64,000 nucleotides of DNA, taken from the NCBI RefSeq assembly GCF_036711975.1, contig NC_091975.1, positions 5,830,501-5,894,500 of the forward strand, given 5' to 3'. Under the pieces are notes generated by a model. That model did no database searches. It had not been told where the DNA came from and saw nothing but the letters and a program-made list of their open reading frames with translations. Origin of the DNA: Onthophagus taurus. Taxonomy: Eukaryota; Arthropoda; Insecta; Coleoptera; Scarabaeidae. How positions within the stretch are numbered: position 1 is the first letter of the stretch; every line of letters starts with the position of its first letter. A program made the position numbers and the translations under genes. Shown piece after piece: positions 48,201 through 60,094 of this stretch.

Positions 48201-49818
48201 TTTTAACAAAACATTATTAAGAAAATCTCTTCAGTTTTACCTCTTTTAGTCTGCTTCGTATGTTATAAATCACCCTGTATAAAAGTATGTAATTGCATAT
48301 CGCATGAGAACAATAATACTAGAGAACATATGAAAGGGCAACAACATTAAAGTTTGATTTCGTATGCTATGCAAAAAAATTACTGTTTTCGGGTCATTAG
48401 TGACCCAGTTTTGGTCGTACAGTAAAAAGAAATACAACAAGGAAGAAGTTGAGAAATGTAAGAAAGATGATGATCATAGAGAAGATTTTTAGATAACTTA
48501 GGTTTGAAGCAATGCGGAAATATCTAAAATAGTATTTTTAAATAAATAGGATTTAATGACTTCATTTTCAAAATCTCTGATCTTTATAAACTCCATCAAA
48601 CACAATAAATAGACTTCAAATTACAACTTTATAAGATTATTTTTTGTGATTATTTAAGATTTATGATTTTTTTTAGGGACGAAATGGAAAAGGAACAATT
48701 TTTGTTTGGGCATCAGGGAACGGTGGAAGTTTAGGTGATAATTGTAATTGCGACGGTTATTTAGCTAGTCCTTACACAATTTCAATTGGAAGTGCTTCTC
48801 AAAAAGGAGAGTTTCCATGGTACGGAGAAGCGTGCGCTTCAACTTTAGCAGTAACATATTCATCGGGAGCTTATCAAGATCAAATGATCGTTACAACCGA
48901 TCTTCACAATGAATGTACAATAAAACATACCGGAACATCAGCTTCCGCACCTTTAGCAGCGGGAATTATAGCTCTAGCTTTAGAAGTGAAGTAATTTTTT
49001 TTATGAAATAAATTAATTTTATTACTTTTTTAATAACAATTTTTTTAGTCCTAATCTTACTTGGAGAGACGTGCAACATTTAATTGTTTGGACATCGGAA
49101 TTAGCCCCCGTGGCTGAAAACCCCGGTTGGCAAATGAACGCAGCCGGATTATGGTTCAACACGAGATTCGGTTTTGGTTTAATGAACGCTTTTGGCTTAG
49201 TTAAAGCAGCCGCTAATTGGACTGAAGTGCCCCCAAGAAAAATGTGCACAACATCAGCACCAGGAAATAACGATTTCGGCTTCGATGCCCCAATAACAAT
49301 CGAAATTCATACCGATAGTTGTCGCGGGACAAAAGACGAAGTTAATTATTTAGAACACGTTGAAATACGAACAACAATTCTATATTCAATAAGAGGAGCT
49401 TTAGAAGCATATCTCATTAGCCCGAGCGGAACGAAGGTTCAACTTTTAGCTTCTAGGAAGTTGGATAAATCTAAGCTAGGATTTATAAATTGGTCGTTTA
49501 TGTCGGTAATGACTTGGGGGGAAGATGCCGCGGGGAAATGGACTTTTATAGTCGAGGATAAAGTAAGAAAAAAATCGTAATAAGAAAAGTTTAATAAGAA
49601 TACATTTAAAGTTAAAATTTTTGTTTTAGAATGGCCCGTTTACAAACAACGGAAGTATTAGTAACACTAATTTAAATCTTTATGGTACGAAAGAACTTCC
49701 TGAACATATGAAATACGGAGCGAGAGTTTATAATCACAATTACAACCGAGTACATAACAGATTGGATGTTATTAATTGGTATAAAAATAACGTTGAGGAT
49801 TATTTAAATTCGATTTAA
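42225..49818 (+). CDS. Proprotein convertase, PC1/3-like (subtilisin/kexin S8 family)
   Basis: Six exons: 42225-42386, 43489-43875, 43924-44262, 48677-48990, 49049-49562 and 49630-49818, 634 residues, in phase. Residues 1-21 are a signal peptide. The prodomain includes [20 protein letters not shown] and ends at the autoprocessing site RQKR (102-105). The catalytic triad is D169 ([10 protein letters not shown]), H210 ([10 protein letters not shown]) and S384 ([13 protein letters not shown]). The oxyanion residue is N311 (WASGNGG), which excludes PC2, where it is Asp. The P domain follows from about 430. [26 protein letters not shown] and [12 protein letters not shown] resemble vertebrate PC1/3 more than furin, and there is no transmembrane anchor or Cys-rich domain. 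The enzyme would cleave prohormones at dibasic sites in the regulated secretory pathway. The usual P-domain RGD is RGA here. Furin-like is the alternative. Confidence 0.9.
42387..43488 (+). other. Convertase intron 1 with a CpG-dense patch
   Basis: Mostly AT-rich, but about 43120-43250 is exceptionally CpG-dense, with runs such as CGTCGACGTCGCGACGCCGT. This could be an internal promoter or alternative first exon for the convertase. The open frame at 43134-43394 shows no conserved motif. Confidence 0.4.
44263..44659 (+). other. Convertase intron 3, 5' end, nothing recognised
   Basis: Starts with the GTTAAA donor after ERGIRE. No repeats or coding segments were seen before the piggyBac relic. 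Confidence 0.5.
44660..45320 (+). pseudogene. piggyBac-type transposase, C-terminal half, decayed
   Basis: The plus strand with frame changes reads YDVFTSAR, then [33 protein letters not shown] and [20 protein letters not shown], then [22 protein letters not shown] and finally [20 protein letters not shown] before WHSAQ and TAA. The order (KLKKGE, KWKDKRDVxMLST, KPxxVxxYNKYMxGVD, Cys-rich CPxCPxxxxLCxxPCFRxxH end) is that of piggyBac transposases. Stops and frameshifts abolish the frame. No TTAA-flanked termini could be located. Confidence 0.8.
45321..45696 (+). other. Convertase intron 3, between relics
   Basis: No recognisable element. The minus frame at 45484-45666 has no known motif. Confidence 0.4.
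45697..47254. mobile_element. Candidate TIR element with GGGTGTCC/GGACAC ends
   Basis: The left end TATAGGGTGTCCAGTTAAGC and the right end GCTTAACGGGACACTCTGTA are imperfect inverted repeats flanked by TATA-type sequence. The 1.56-kb interior has no transposase; it contains open frames (46404-46586 and others) without recognisable domains. It is a non-autonomous element in convertase intron 3, ending about 15 bp before the next element. The boundary call is moderate because the TIRs are short and imperfect. Confidence 0.5.
47270..48279. mobile_element. TA-flanked TIR element (about 1.0 kb) in convertase intron 3
   Basis: The ends are nearly perfect inverted repeats of about 40 bp: TACAGGGTGATTTATAACAT on the left, mirrored on the right up to ACCCTGTA, with TA on each outer side. 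A second inner block (AGCAGACTAAAAG / CTTTTAGTCTGCT) extends the match. No transposase frame is present, so it is non-autonomous, compatible with a Tc1/mariner-type MITE-like element. It lies immediately after the element ending at 47254. Confidence 0.82.
48280..48676 (+). other. 3' end of convertase intron 3, nothing seen
   Basis: AT-rich DNA up to the acceptor TTTTTTTAG at 48676. No features recognised. Confidence 0.55.
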
Positions 49819-50136
49819 TTCGATTTATTAGAATAAAAGCTAAAATCGTTAAAATGTTTTTGAGTAATTTGTTTCCATTTAATAGATTAAAAACCGTTCT
49901 TGGAATGAATAATAATAAATCGGAGTTTTCTTCTATATTAAGAGGTACCTTATTTGGTCAGGTTTTTCCTAGATATGTAGGTCATAAGAATCAAAATTTG
50001 TGTTAAATGTAATCACGTTAAATTACATTGCGAGCAAGTTTTTTTCCGCCCTTTTCGAAGTTCTTCGTTTTCTTGATCGACTTTTCTTCGTAGATTATCT
50101 AAAATTAATTAGTAAGTAATGAAAAATTCGATTTTT
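49819..50136. other. Convergent 3' ends of the convertase (+) and ankyrin (-) genes
   Basis: Only 318 bp separate the two stop codons, so the 3' UTRs must be short or overlap. AATAAA-type words occur on the plus strand just after 49818 (AGAATAAAAGC at about 49830). Confidence 0.6.
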
Positions 50137-53100
50137 TTATTTTTTTTTACCGGCAACGCTTCTTTTACCAATCGCTGTTAAACTTTCATAAAGTTCTTTC
50201 ATTGGATTAACATCCCCTGGTAAACCATGCGCCCAAATTAACATAACCCGAAATCCGTGTTCTTTAAAACTTGAAGGGCCCGTGTATTGATGTTCAACGG
50301 CTCTAATTTGTTCTTCGGTGAACGCCCAATGTTGAGCCAACTTTTTCCACTCCCCCGGGCCTAGTTGTTTGTAAGATAATTTATAAAGAATCTCTTTGAA
50401 TCTCTCGCTATCTTTTCCTTTTAATTCTTCTTTTGTGTTTCTCCATTTCCGACTTCCCGGGTTTAATCCCGGTTTGAAGCTGTTTTTTCGTTGCGCGTTA
50501 CTTTCTTGTTCTTCATTCGCGGGATAATCTAATCTCGCCGTTTTAATTATCATATCAACTATCGCTGTGAAACTACCCCTAGCTGCGATGTATAAAGGGG
50601 TTCTTCCACCTTGCTCTCGTTGTTCTATGTTAGCCCCCGCCACTAATAACAATTTACAAATGTTTGTGTAACCCATCTCAGCTGCTATATGAATTGGAGA
50701 TTGTAATCTCTAAAATAATAAATTATAATAAAACAAATTTGGATTAATTTAACTTACTGCGTTTAAGCTGTTTAAATCAGCCCCCCTATTAATTAGAATT
50801 TCAACGGTGTCCACTTCATTCGCTTGACTCGCTAAATGTAACGGTGTATTACCGGCCTACAAAGAGAATAACCAAAGTAAAATGTTAATTAAAACAAAGT
50901 TTAAGGTTTACTTTGTTTTGTTTATTTAGGAGGGCACCGTGTTGTAACAACAGTTCCAAAATACCTTTACTCCCGAGGCTACACGCTATATGAAGGGCCG
51001 TAGATCCTTTCTAAAGAACAAAGAGAAATAATTAACATAAATTAATTTAATTTACTTCTTTTTTTACGGAATTTTCAGCGTCCGGGTCGGCGCCGGCATC
51101 TAATAAAATTTGGGTTAATTTCGTTTGTTGGTTTTGCGCCGCTAAATGTAACGGAGTATTTCCTCCATTATCCCTTGCTTCCATATCGGATTCATGAGCC
51201 AATAAACACTCGGCTACCTCTGGATGGCCCTTTTCGCATGCCACATGCAGTGCAGTTTGCGATTGCTGGAACGAGATAGACAGGTTAATCAAACTCAATA
51301 GTTCGGCTTCAAAATCCGTTAGATGTTTGTTTGTTAGTGGCAGGATTAATTACGAGAATCAAAAAGTACAAACCAAATAAAAATAACCTTATTTCGTTTA
51401 TCCAAAGCAGCTCCGATTTCGATTAATTTTTTAACGATTTTTGCATGACCTCCCATGGCAGCGTGGAATAAAGCCGTTTGCCCTTCGATATCCACAGCAT
51501 CAACATTGATATCTTCGAGAGTTTCCAATAAAAAATCAACCACATCTTTCCGATCGTTTTTAGCGGCGCATATCAACAAAGAATATTGTTTCTACAACGC
51601 CAAAAAAAATATGTTAATTTTTAATTCAATACAAAAAGTTCGTGCTTATCTGTAAACTACATCAAAATGAAATTATTGATTTTTTTCATCTCTCGAGGGC
51701 GTTTCATAAATTACCGTTTTGTTTTAAAACAAACACAAACGTTTACGTTTCAGCATTAACCCCTTTGAGTCGAATAAATCTTGATTTAAATTTAACAAGA
51801 ACGGATGGACTCTTACTGTTGGAGTTTTCCTCTTTACAAACCTTATTCGTTGATTTTGTACCGGCTCCCATGTTGATAAGAAGTTGGACGGCTTCGCGAT
51901 GACCGTGCCAAGCTGCCATCAATATCGGTCTCATTCCGTACTAAAATATATTTTTATTTAATAAAGAAAATGCTACTTGCGAAATTCCAACCTTATCTTT
52001 TGCTTCTAAGTCGCAATTAGACGATAAAAGCATTTCCATGATTTCTAAATTTCCTCGCGATGATGCCCAATGCATTGGAGATCTACCATACTACGATGTT
52101 ATAAGATAAAAAGAACTTTTTTAATTATTTTTAATTTAAAGTATAAAATTTGAATATAAAGTTTAGGACTAAACCAGCGGAAATCAAAAAAAGTATCTCT
52201 TCTATATAACGATTCATTAATTGCTATGCTAAACCAACTAATTTTGCAGCTTTTCCAGTTTATCCAATGAGTTTTAAACAGCAATGAGGAAGTATAACAA
52301 AATGGTGACACCTAGATTATCTGTTCTGTGACTAAACCAAGGCTAGGTTGATGCCCAAACACGAATCAGGTTTATTTCCAACTGTGTGTTAGGTTGATAT
52401 CTAAAGACAAATCAGGTTTATGCCTAAACCAGGGTTAGATTGATGCCCAAAACACAATCGGGTTTATTTCCAACCCCAGATTAGATTGATGTCCAAAGCC
52501 AAGTCAGATTTATCTCTAAACCAAGATCACGTTCCATGATTTCTAAATTTCCGTGCGATGGTGCCCAATGCCTTGGAGATCTACTATACTACGATAAAAA
52601 GAACTTGAATTTTTTCAATTATTTTTAATTTAAAGTATAAAATTTGAATATAAAGTTTGCTAGTTTGAGAATCTTTAGGACTAAACCAGCGGAAATTAAA
52701 AAAAGTATCTCTTCTACATAACGATTCATTAATTTCTATGCTAAACCAACTAATTTTGCAGCTTTTCCAGTTTATCTAATGAGTTTTAAACAACAATGAG
52801 GAAGTATAACAAAATGGTGACACCTAGATTATCTGCTTTATGGCTAAACCAAGGTTAGGTTGATGCCCAAACACGAGTCAGGTTTATTTTCAACTGTGTG
52901 TTAGGTTGATGTCTAAAGACAAGTCAGATTTATGCCTAAACCAGGGTTAGGTTGATGCCCAAAACACAATCGGGTTTATTTCCAACCCCAGATTAGATTG
53001 ATGTCCAAAGCCATGTCAGATTTATCTCTAAACCAAGATCACGTTCCATGATTTCTAAATATCCGTGCGATGGTGCCCAATGCCTTGGAGATCTACCATA

Positions 53101-56100
53101 CTACGATAAAAAGAACTTGAATTTTTTCAATTATTTTTAATTTAAAGTATAAAATTTGAATATAAAGTTTACCAGTTTGTGAATCTTTAGGACTAAACCA
53201 GCGGAAATTAAAAAAAGTGTCTCTTCTACATAACGATTCATTAATTTCTATGCAAAACCAACAAATTTGGCAGCTTTTCCAGTTTATCCAATGAGTTTTA
53301 AACAACAATGAGGAAGTATAACAAAATGGTGACACCTAGATTATCTGCTTTATGGCTAAACCAAGGTTAGGTTGATGCCCAAAACACGAGTCAGGTTTAT
53401 TTCCAACTATGTGTTAGATTGATGTCTAAAGACAAGTCAGATTTATGCCTAAACCAGGGTTAGGTTGATGCCCAAAACACGAGTCAGGTTTATTTCCAAC
53501 TATGTGTTAGGTTGATGTCTAAAAACAAGTTATATTTATGCCTAAACCAGGGTTAGATTGATGCCCAAAACATAATCGGGTTTATTTCCAACCCCAGATT
53601 AGATTAATGTCCAAAGCCAAGTCAGATTTATCTCTAAACCAAGATCACGTTCCATGATTTCTAAATTTCCGTGCGATGGTGCCCAATGCCTTGGAAGTCT
53701 ACCATACTACGCTAAAAAGAACTTGAATTTTTTCAATTATTTTTAATTTAAAGTATAAAATTTGAATATAAAGTTTTCCAGTTTGGGAATCTTTAGGACT
53801 AAACCAGCGGAAATTAAAAAAAGTGTCTCTTCTATATAACGATTCATTAATTTCTATGCTAAACCAACAAATTTTGCAGCTTTTCCAGTTTATCCAATGA
53901 GTTTTAAACAACAATGAGGAAGTATAACAAAATGGTGACACCTAGATTATCTGCTTTATGGCTAAACCAAGGTTAGGTTGATGCCCAAACACGAGTCAGG
54001 TTTATTTTCAACTGTGTGTTAGGTTGATGTCTAAAGACAAGTCAGATTTATGCCTAAACCAGGGTTAGGTTGATGCCCAAAACACGAGTTAGGTTTATTT
54101 CCAACTATGTGTTAGGTTGATGTCTAAAGACAAGTTATATTTATGCCTAAACCAGGATTAGATTGATGCCCAAAACACAATCGGGTTTATTTCCAACACC
54201 AGATTTGATTGATGTCCAAAGCCAAGTCAGATTTATCTCTAAACCAAGATCACGTTCCATGATTTCTAAATTTCCGTGCGATGGTGCCCAATGCCTTGGA
54301 GATCTACCATACTACGATAAAAAGAACTTGAATTTTTTCAATTATTTTTAATTTAAAGTATAAAATTTGAATATAAAGTTTGCCAGTTTGAGAATCTTTA
54401 GGACTAAACCAGCGGATATTAAAAAAAGTATCTCTTCTACATAACGATTCATTAATTTCTATGCTAAACCAACAAATTTTGCGGCTTTTCCAGTTTATCC
54501 AATGAGTTTTAAACAACAATGAGGAAGTATAACAAAATGGTGACACCTAGATTATCTGCTTTATGGCTAAACCAAGGTTAGGTTGATGCCCAAACACGAA
54601 TCAGGTTTATTTTGAACTGTGTTAGGTTGATATCTAAAGACAAATCAGATTTATGCCTAAACCAGGGTTAGGTTGATGCCCAAAACACGAGTTAGGTTTA
54701 TTTCCAACTATGTGTTAGGTTGATGTCTAAAGACAAGTCAGATTTATGCCTAAACCAGGGTTAGATTGATGCCCAAAACATAATCGGGTTTATTTCCAAC
54801 CCCAGATTAGATTGATGTCCAAAGCCAAGTCAGATTTATCTCTAAACCAAGATCACGTTCCATGATTTCTAAATTTCCGTGCGATAGTGCCCAATGCCTT
54901 GGAGATCTACCATACTACGATAAAAAGAACTTGAATTTTTTCAATTATTTTTAATTTAAAGTATAAAATTTGAATATAAAGTTTTCCAGTTTGGGAATCT
55001 TTAGGACTAAACCAGCGGATATTAAAAAAAGTGTCTCTTCTACATAACGATTCATTAATTTCTATGCTAAACCAACTAATTTTGCAGCTTTTCCAGTTTA
55101 TCCAATGAGTTTTAAACAACAATGAGGAAGTATAACAAAATGGTGACACCTAGATTATCTGCTTTATAACTAAACCAAGGTTAGGTTGATGCCCAAACAC
55201 GAGTCAGGTTTATTTTGAACTGTGTGTTAGGTTGATATCTAAAGAAAATCAGGTTTATGTCTAAACCAGAGTTAGGTTGATGCCCAAAACACGAGTTAGG
55301 TTTATTTCCAACTATGTGTTAGGTTGATGTCTAAAGACAAGTCATATTTATGCCTAAACCAGGGTTAGATTGATGCCCAAAACACAATCGGGTTTATTTC
55401 CAACCCCAGATTAGATTGATGTCCAAAGCCAAGTCAGATTTATCTCTAAACTAAGATCACGTTCCATGATTTCTAAATTTCCGTGCGATGGTGCTCAATG
55501 CCTTGGAGATCTACCATACTACGATAAAAAGATCTTGAATTTTTTCAATTATTCTTAATTTAAAGTATAAAATTTGAATATAAAGTTTTCCAGTTTGGGA
55601 ATCTTTAGGACTAAACCAGCGGAAATTAAAAAAAGTGTCTCTTCTATATAACGATTCATTAATTTCTATGCTAAATCAACTAATTTTGCAGCTTTTCCAG
55701 TTTATCCAATGAGTTTTAAACAACAATAAGGAAGTATAACAAAATGGTGACACCTAGATTATCTGCTTTATGACTAAACCAAGGTTAGGCTGATGCCCAA
55801 ACACGAGTCAGGTTTATTTTGAACTGTGTGTTAGGTTGATATCTAAAGAAAATCAGGTTTATGCCTAAACCAGAGTTAGGTTGACGCCCAAAACACGAGT
55901 TAGGTTTTTTTCCAACTATGTGTTAGGTTGATGTCTAAAGACAAGTCATATTTATGCCTAAACCAGGGTTAGATTGATGCCCAGAACACAATCGGGTTTA
56001 TTTCCAACCCCAGATTAGATTGATGTCCAAAGCCAAGTCAGATTTATCTCTAAACCAAGATCACGTTCCATGATTTCTAAATTTCCGTGCGATGGTGCCC

Positions 56101-58763
56101 AATGCCTTGGAGATCTACTATACTACGATAAAAAGAACTTGAATTTTTTCAATTATTTTTAATTTAAAGTATAAAATTTGAATATAAAGTTTTCCAGTTT
56201 GGGAATCTTTAGGACTAAACCAGCGGATATTAAAAAAAGTATCTCTTCTACATAACGATTCATTAATTTCTATGCTAAACCAACTAATTTTGCAGCTTTT
56301 CCAGTTTATCTAATGAGTTTTAAACAACAATGAGGAAGTATAACAAAATGGTGACACTTAGATTATCTGCTTTATGGCTAGACCAAGGTTAGGTTGATGC
56401 CCAAACACGAGTCAGGTTTATTTTGAACTGTGTGTTAGGTTGATATCTAAAGACAAATCAGATTTATGCCTAAACCAGGGTTAGGTTGATGCCCAAAACA
56501 CAAGTCAGGTTTATTTCCAACTATGTGTTAGGTTGATGTCTAAAGACAAGTCATATTTATGCCTAAACCAGGGTTGGATTGATGCCCAAAACATAATCGG
56601 GTTTCTTTCCAACCCCAGATTAGATTGATGTCCAAAGCCAAGTCAGATTTATCTCTAAACCAAGATCAGGTTCCATGATTTCTAAATTTCCGTGCGATGG
56701 TGCCCAATGCCTTGGAGATTTTGAATTATTTCCAAATTTGAAGTATAAAATTTGAATATAAAGCTTTCTAGTTTGGGAATCTTTAGGACTAAACCAGCGG
56801 ATATTATCATGTTGCAAAAAGTATCTCTTGCACATAACGATTCAAAGAGTTAATTTCTATGCTAACTCACTTTGTGGCGAATCAAATAAGATATCAAATA
56901 TTAATTGGAATTATATATACGTGTAAGTAACATATTTATTTATTTATTTATTTGAAAATAATTGATGCTAATTTTTCCTTTCTATTATTCCTGTCTTTAA
57001 CGTGTGAATGGTAAAAATCCATACTTCTGGTTGTTTGTTTACAAATAGGATATGGTACAAATTTTGCAGCTTTTCCAGTTTATCCAATGAGTTTTGAACA
57101 AGAATGAGGGAGTATAACAAAATGGTGACACCTAGATTACCTGCTTTGACTAAACCAAGGTTAGGTTGATGCCCAAACACGAGTCACATTTATTTCCAAC
57201 TATGTGTTAGGTTGATGTCTAAAAACAAGTCAGATTTATGCCTAAACCAGGGTTAGGTTGATGCCCAAATCCGAGTTAGGATTATATCCTAACCCGAATC
57301 AGATTGATGTTCAAAGCCAAATCAGATTCAACCTAGACATGAATCATTAAAGTAATATTAGGAACATATCCCGTATTATTATATCTGGGACCTCCATCAA
57401 TTACAACCAATATCATGTTTCTCATCTTACCAAACATTGGTGAAGCATATAAGAAGCCCTTAAACTTTATGAATTAATTCTTTATTCGACACTTCAGCAC
57501 TTACAGAGATTCAGTAAAGCCGTTTAGCAGATCCACTAAAGATACCAACTTTAGTCAGCAAGACTCCGATAATTTGAACTCTGTAAATGTGCATGGATGG
57601 GACAATCAAACTAAACAGTGCTGGTGCTCATCAGCACTGTATCAGAATTTATAGGCCAAAGCGCTATAATTAAAGAAGTTAGATCACATAATTCTCCAAT
57701 GCATAATAGAACATTTGGGTTGCCTCGACAACAATCAAGCAGATATATTTGCCAAAAGAGCCACTGATTGAAATCTTTTAAGATATCTCATGACAGAAAC
57801 TGCTTGCGATTGGTTCTTGTGTGTCTAAATGCTGCGTACTGTTGAGCATCAATGCCTCTTACTTAGATAGACCTAAAGCACAAGATGCTGTTCTTTATTT
57901 TTTTGCAATGTATATAATGCCTAAAATGAAAAATTTCAACCATAGTTGAAATTATGGATAACTTGCAATTATGGAGACTTTGAGATGCAACTCATTAAAA
58001 TTAAAAATTTTTATTTAATGTTTCCAAGACATCATTATCACGTTTCAAAATCAATTTCACAAGTATAAAAATGTCTCGTAATTGATTTTCGACACCTTCG
58101 AAAACATTTCAGTCAAACAATCCATTATCGTGAGATCATTTTACGCGATTTCTTCATTAATTTTTTTCCCTTGACAAATTGTTTAGGTTTACTTTCAAAA
58201 CGGCGGGTTAAAGATGGTTTGTTTAAAGTATGAATTGTTAATAAGTTCGGGTTTAATTTACCGAAAGTACATAAATAGAACGAGCGGTTCGTGTAATTAC
58301 TAATTGGTCGTGGTTTATCAAATAAACGGAAACAATTTCAATGGAAATTCAATTTTGTAATCTCGTTAACTGTCGATTGAGGAACGTTGTACTCTTTCCC
58401 CCATCCCTTTGGGAAATCGGGCCGAATGAGATAACTTTCAGCTTTTATCCCCTTTATTTTCCAAACCAAAATAAATATCGAAGAAAAGATTGAATTAATG
58501 ATGGGTTAAATCGTTTTTCGATTAGTTAATTATTTGAAGCGGAAAACATCAATTATTTAAAACGTAAATCAACTCACGTTGTTTCTGCAGTTTATATCGA
58601 CTGGTTCTCTTAGAATCTTCCTGACGGTGTCCACGTCATTTTTGATGACTGCTTCGTGTAAAATTAGATCGTTTCTTTGAATTATCGCCCGCCTTTCCAA
58701 TTCTTCTGGTGTTGATGTTGGGGAGGAATTAACAACGGGTCGCATGCTAGTTTTACGTTCCAT
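50137..58763 (-). CDS. ANKDD1A: Ankyrin-repeat and death-domain protein, ANKDD1A-like
   Basis: Eight minus-strand exons: 58578-58763, 51992-52090, 51842-51940, 51388-51591, 51056-51265, 50912-51010, 50758-50856 and 50137-50709. All junctions are phase 0; the total is 522 residues. Four internal exons are exactly 99 nt, one ankyrin repeat each. About ten to eleven ankyrin repeats span 30-390 (for example TALHVACEKGHPEVAECLLA, NTPLHLASQANEVDTVEILI). A basic linker follows, then a death domain at about 433-513 (RFKEILYKLSYKQLGPGEWK, KLAQHWAFTEEQIRAVE). It is probably a cytoplasmic adaptor; partners are unknown. The Met at 58763 (MERKTSMRPVV) is the first in frame. The frame stays open upstream and an AG directly precedes the ATG, so an extra 5' exon is possible. 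Intron 1 is 6.5 kb, mostly tandem array. Confidence 0.9.
52091..57340. repeat. About 604-bp tandem array in intron 1 of the ankyrin/death-domain gene
   Basis: Eight or nine units in one orientation. Marker positions 53044, 53650, 54255, 54858, 55462, 56066 and 56671 are spaced 603-606 bp; the first spacing (52532 to 53044) is 512 bp. Each unit holds a decayed 57-bp exon piece with its splice acceptor, about 200 bp of AT-rich intron, and a segment built of smaller subrepeats around GGTTAGGTTGATGCCCAAA. The last unit is diverged and contains an insertion near 56850-57060. The array begins right at the acceptor of the functional second exon (51992-52090). Confidence 0.93.
52532..56720 (-). pseudogene. 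Eight tandem decayed copies of the 5' part of ankyrin exon 2
   Basis: Copies at 52532-52588, 53044-53100, 53650-53706, 54255-54311, 54858-54914, 55462-55518, 56066-56122 and 56671 to about 56720 (truncated) match the first 57 nt of the functional exon at 52034-52090. Read on the minus strand they encode YGRSPRHWAPSHGNLEIME instead of YGRSPMHWASSRGNLEIME. They share the same substitutions (M to R, S to P, R to H), so they descend from one ancestral duplicate. After the 19th residue the sequence departs from the exon and no donor follows. The acceptor (TTTTTATCGTAG) is kept in most copies. Confidence 0.9.
57341..58577 (-). other. 5' part of ankyrin intron 1, nothing recognised
   Basis: Non-repetitive intronic DNA between the array and the first coding exon, ending at the donor GTGAGT (58577-58572 on the minus strand). 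No exons or elements could be supported. Confidence 0.5.
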
Positions 58764-60094
58764 CTCTAGTTTAAAACTGAAATTAGAATTATTTTTTGTT
58801 ATCGCGTCTTCGTATCCGGTTGGTGTTTTTCTATTAATATATTTCAAAGTTGAAAATAAAAAGAATAATTCTCTTTGTATCAATTTTTTTGTTGTTGTGT
58901 TGATAGAGTTTAAAAGAATTATATAGTAACGATGTATCTAATGATATCTACCTACTTGTACGTACAATTACAAATCAATATAACAAAATTACAGCCGACC
59001 TTAATGGTAAGGCGAATAAATGTTGAGTATTACATTATCCCGGATCGTTTGGATCGATATCTTGAACGATTTTATCGGGGTTGAATGGATATTAAATCTA
59101 CCACCAAGCTAGATTGTACGTAATTTCAACTTTGGTGGGCGTTAATTAGACATCAACGTCTTTAAATGACCCCTATAATGGGAAAATCATAACGTACCTA
59201 AGAACGTTAGTGATGAAATTATTTTTAAAAAAATTTTTAAACATCCTCCAACATTGTAAAATGGCCCAGAAGGTTTATTGTAACGAGAACAAACCCAGTT
59301 TTGTTTACCCGGACTATATTTAGTATCCAAAAAAAATATTTTTCTTTGTAGCAAACAAGAAGTGCGATAAAAAAATCGTTATTCACAAAAAAATCGCGTT
59401 AAAAACACGGCAAGATTATATAGGCCCATAAATATTATGTAGATTTTTACATTAAAACCTTTTCTTTATTACGGATCTTTACAATCACTTTTACTACTTT
59501 TAATAGAGCTTTAACAACCAAATTTAAACTAAACCACTTTTAGTTGATAAATAAGTAAAGTTGTTTAAAATTTGATTAAAAACTAGTTTAAATTTTCTTT
59601 TCTTGAATCGATAACGCAGAGGGGAAAAGTTAATTTAAAATTTCTAGAGACGAGGATGTTTCGAAAACTGTAATTAATTGGGTTTCGGAAAGAAAAAGAA
59701 AATTGGTTTGTAAGTTTAAAAAAAATACTTTAAATGATTCATTTACTGGCAAATTGCCGCGAAAGCGATTCAAGGTGCGAATTTACGCAGATGATACACG
59801 ATGATAATTTTATGATACCGAAACGATCATATAACTTTATTATGCCGAGAGTAGCACTGACTTGTGAGTGAAAAATACACACTTTGAACGCCAGACAATA
59901 CAATAAATATCTATATTTTTAAAAAAGGGTTATTTTTAAAACGAAAAACGACGCAGAAATGTTTTTTTTTCTTTTGATTCCAACAAAAGCAACATCGCAA
60001 AAAAGAATTTTATCTTTTGAAATGTTATACTTAATTTAATTTCAAAATAAACACATCAAAATAAGTATTTTCAATAAACATTGTAAATTTTAAT
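58764..60094. other. Upstream region of the ankyrin gene, no gene seen
   Basis: Should contain the 5' UTR and promoter of the minus-strand ankyrin gene. AT-rich with no recognisable coding or repeat element before the satellite begins near 60.1 kb. Confidence 0.45.

Noticed and set aside
52099-55149. Repeated minus frames of about 80 codons starting MSPFCYTSSLLFKTHW in successive array units
   Set aside because: They recur only because the 604-bp unit recurs, end at or near the decayed acceptor and have no recognisable domain. A short conserved peptide gene in the satellite is possible but unsupported.
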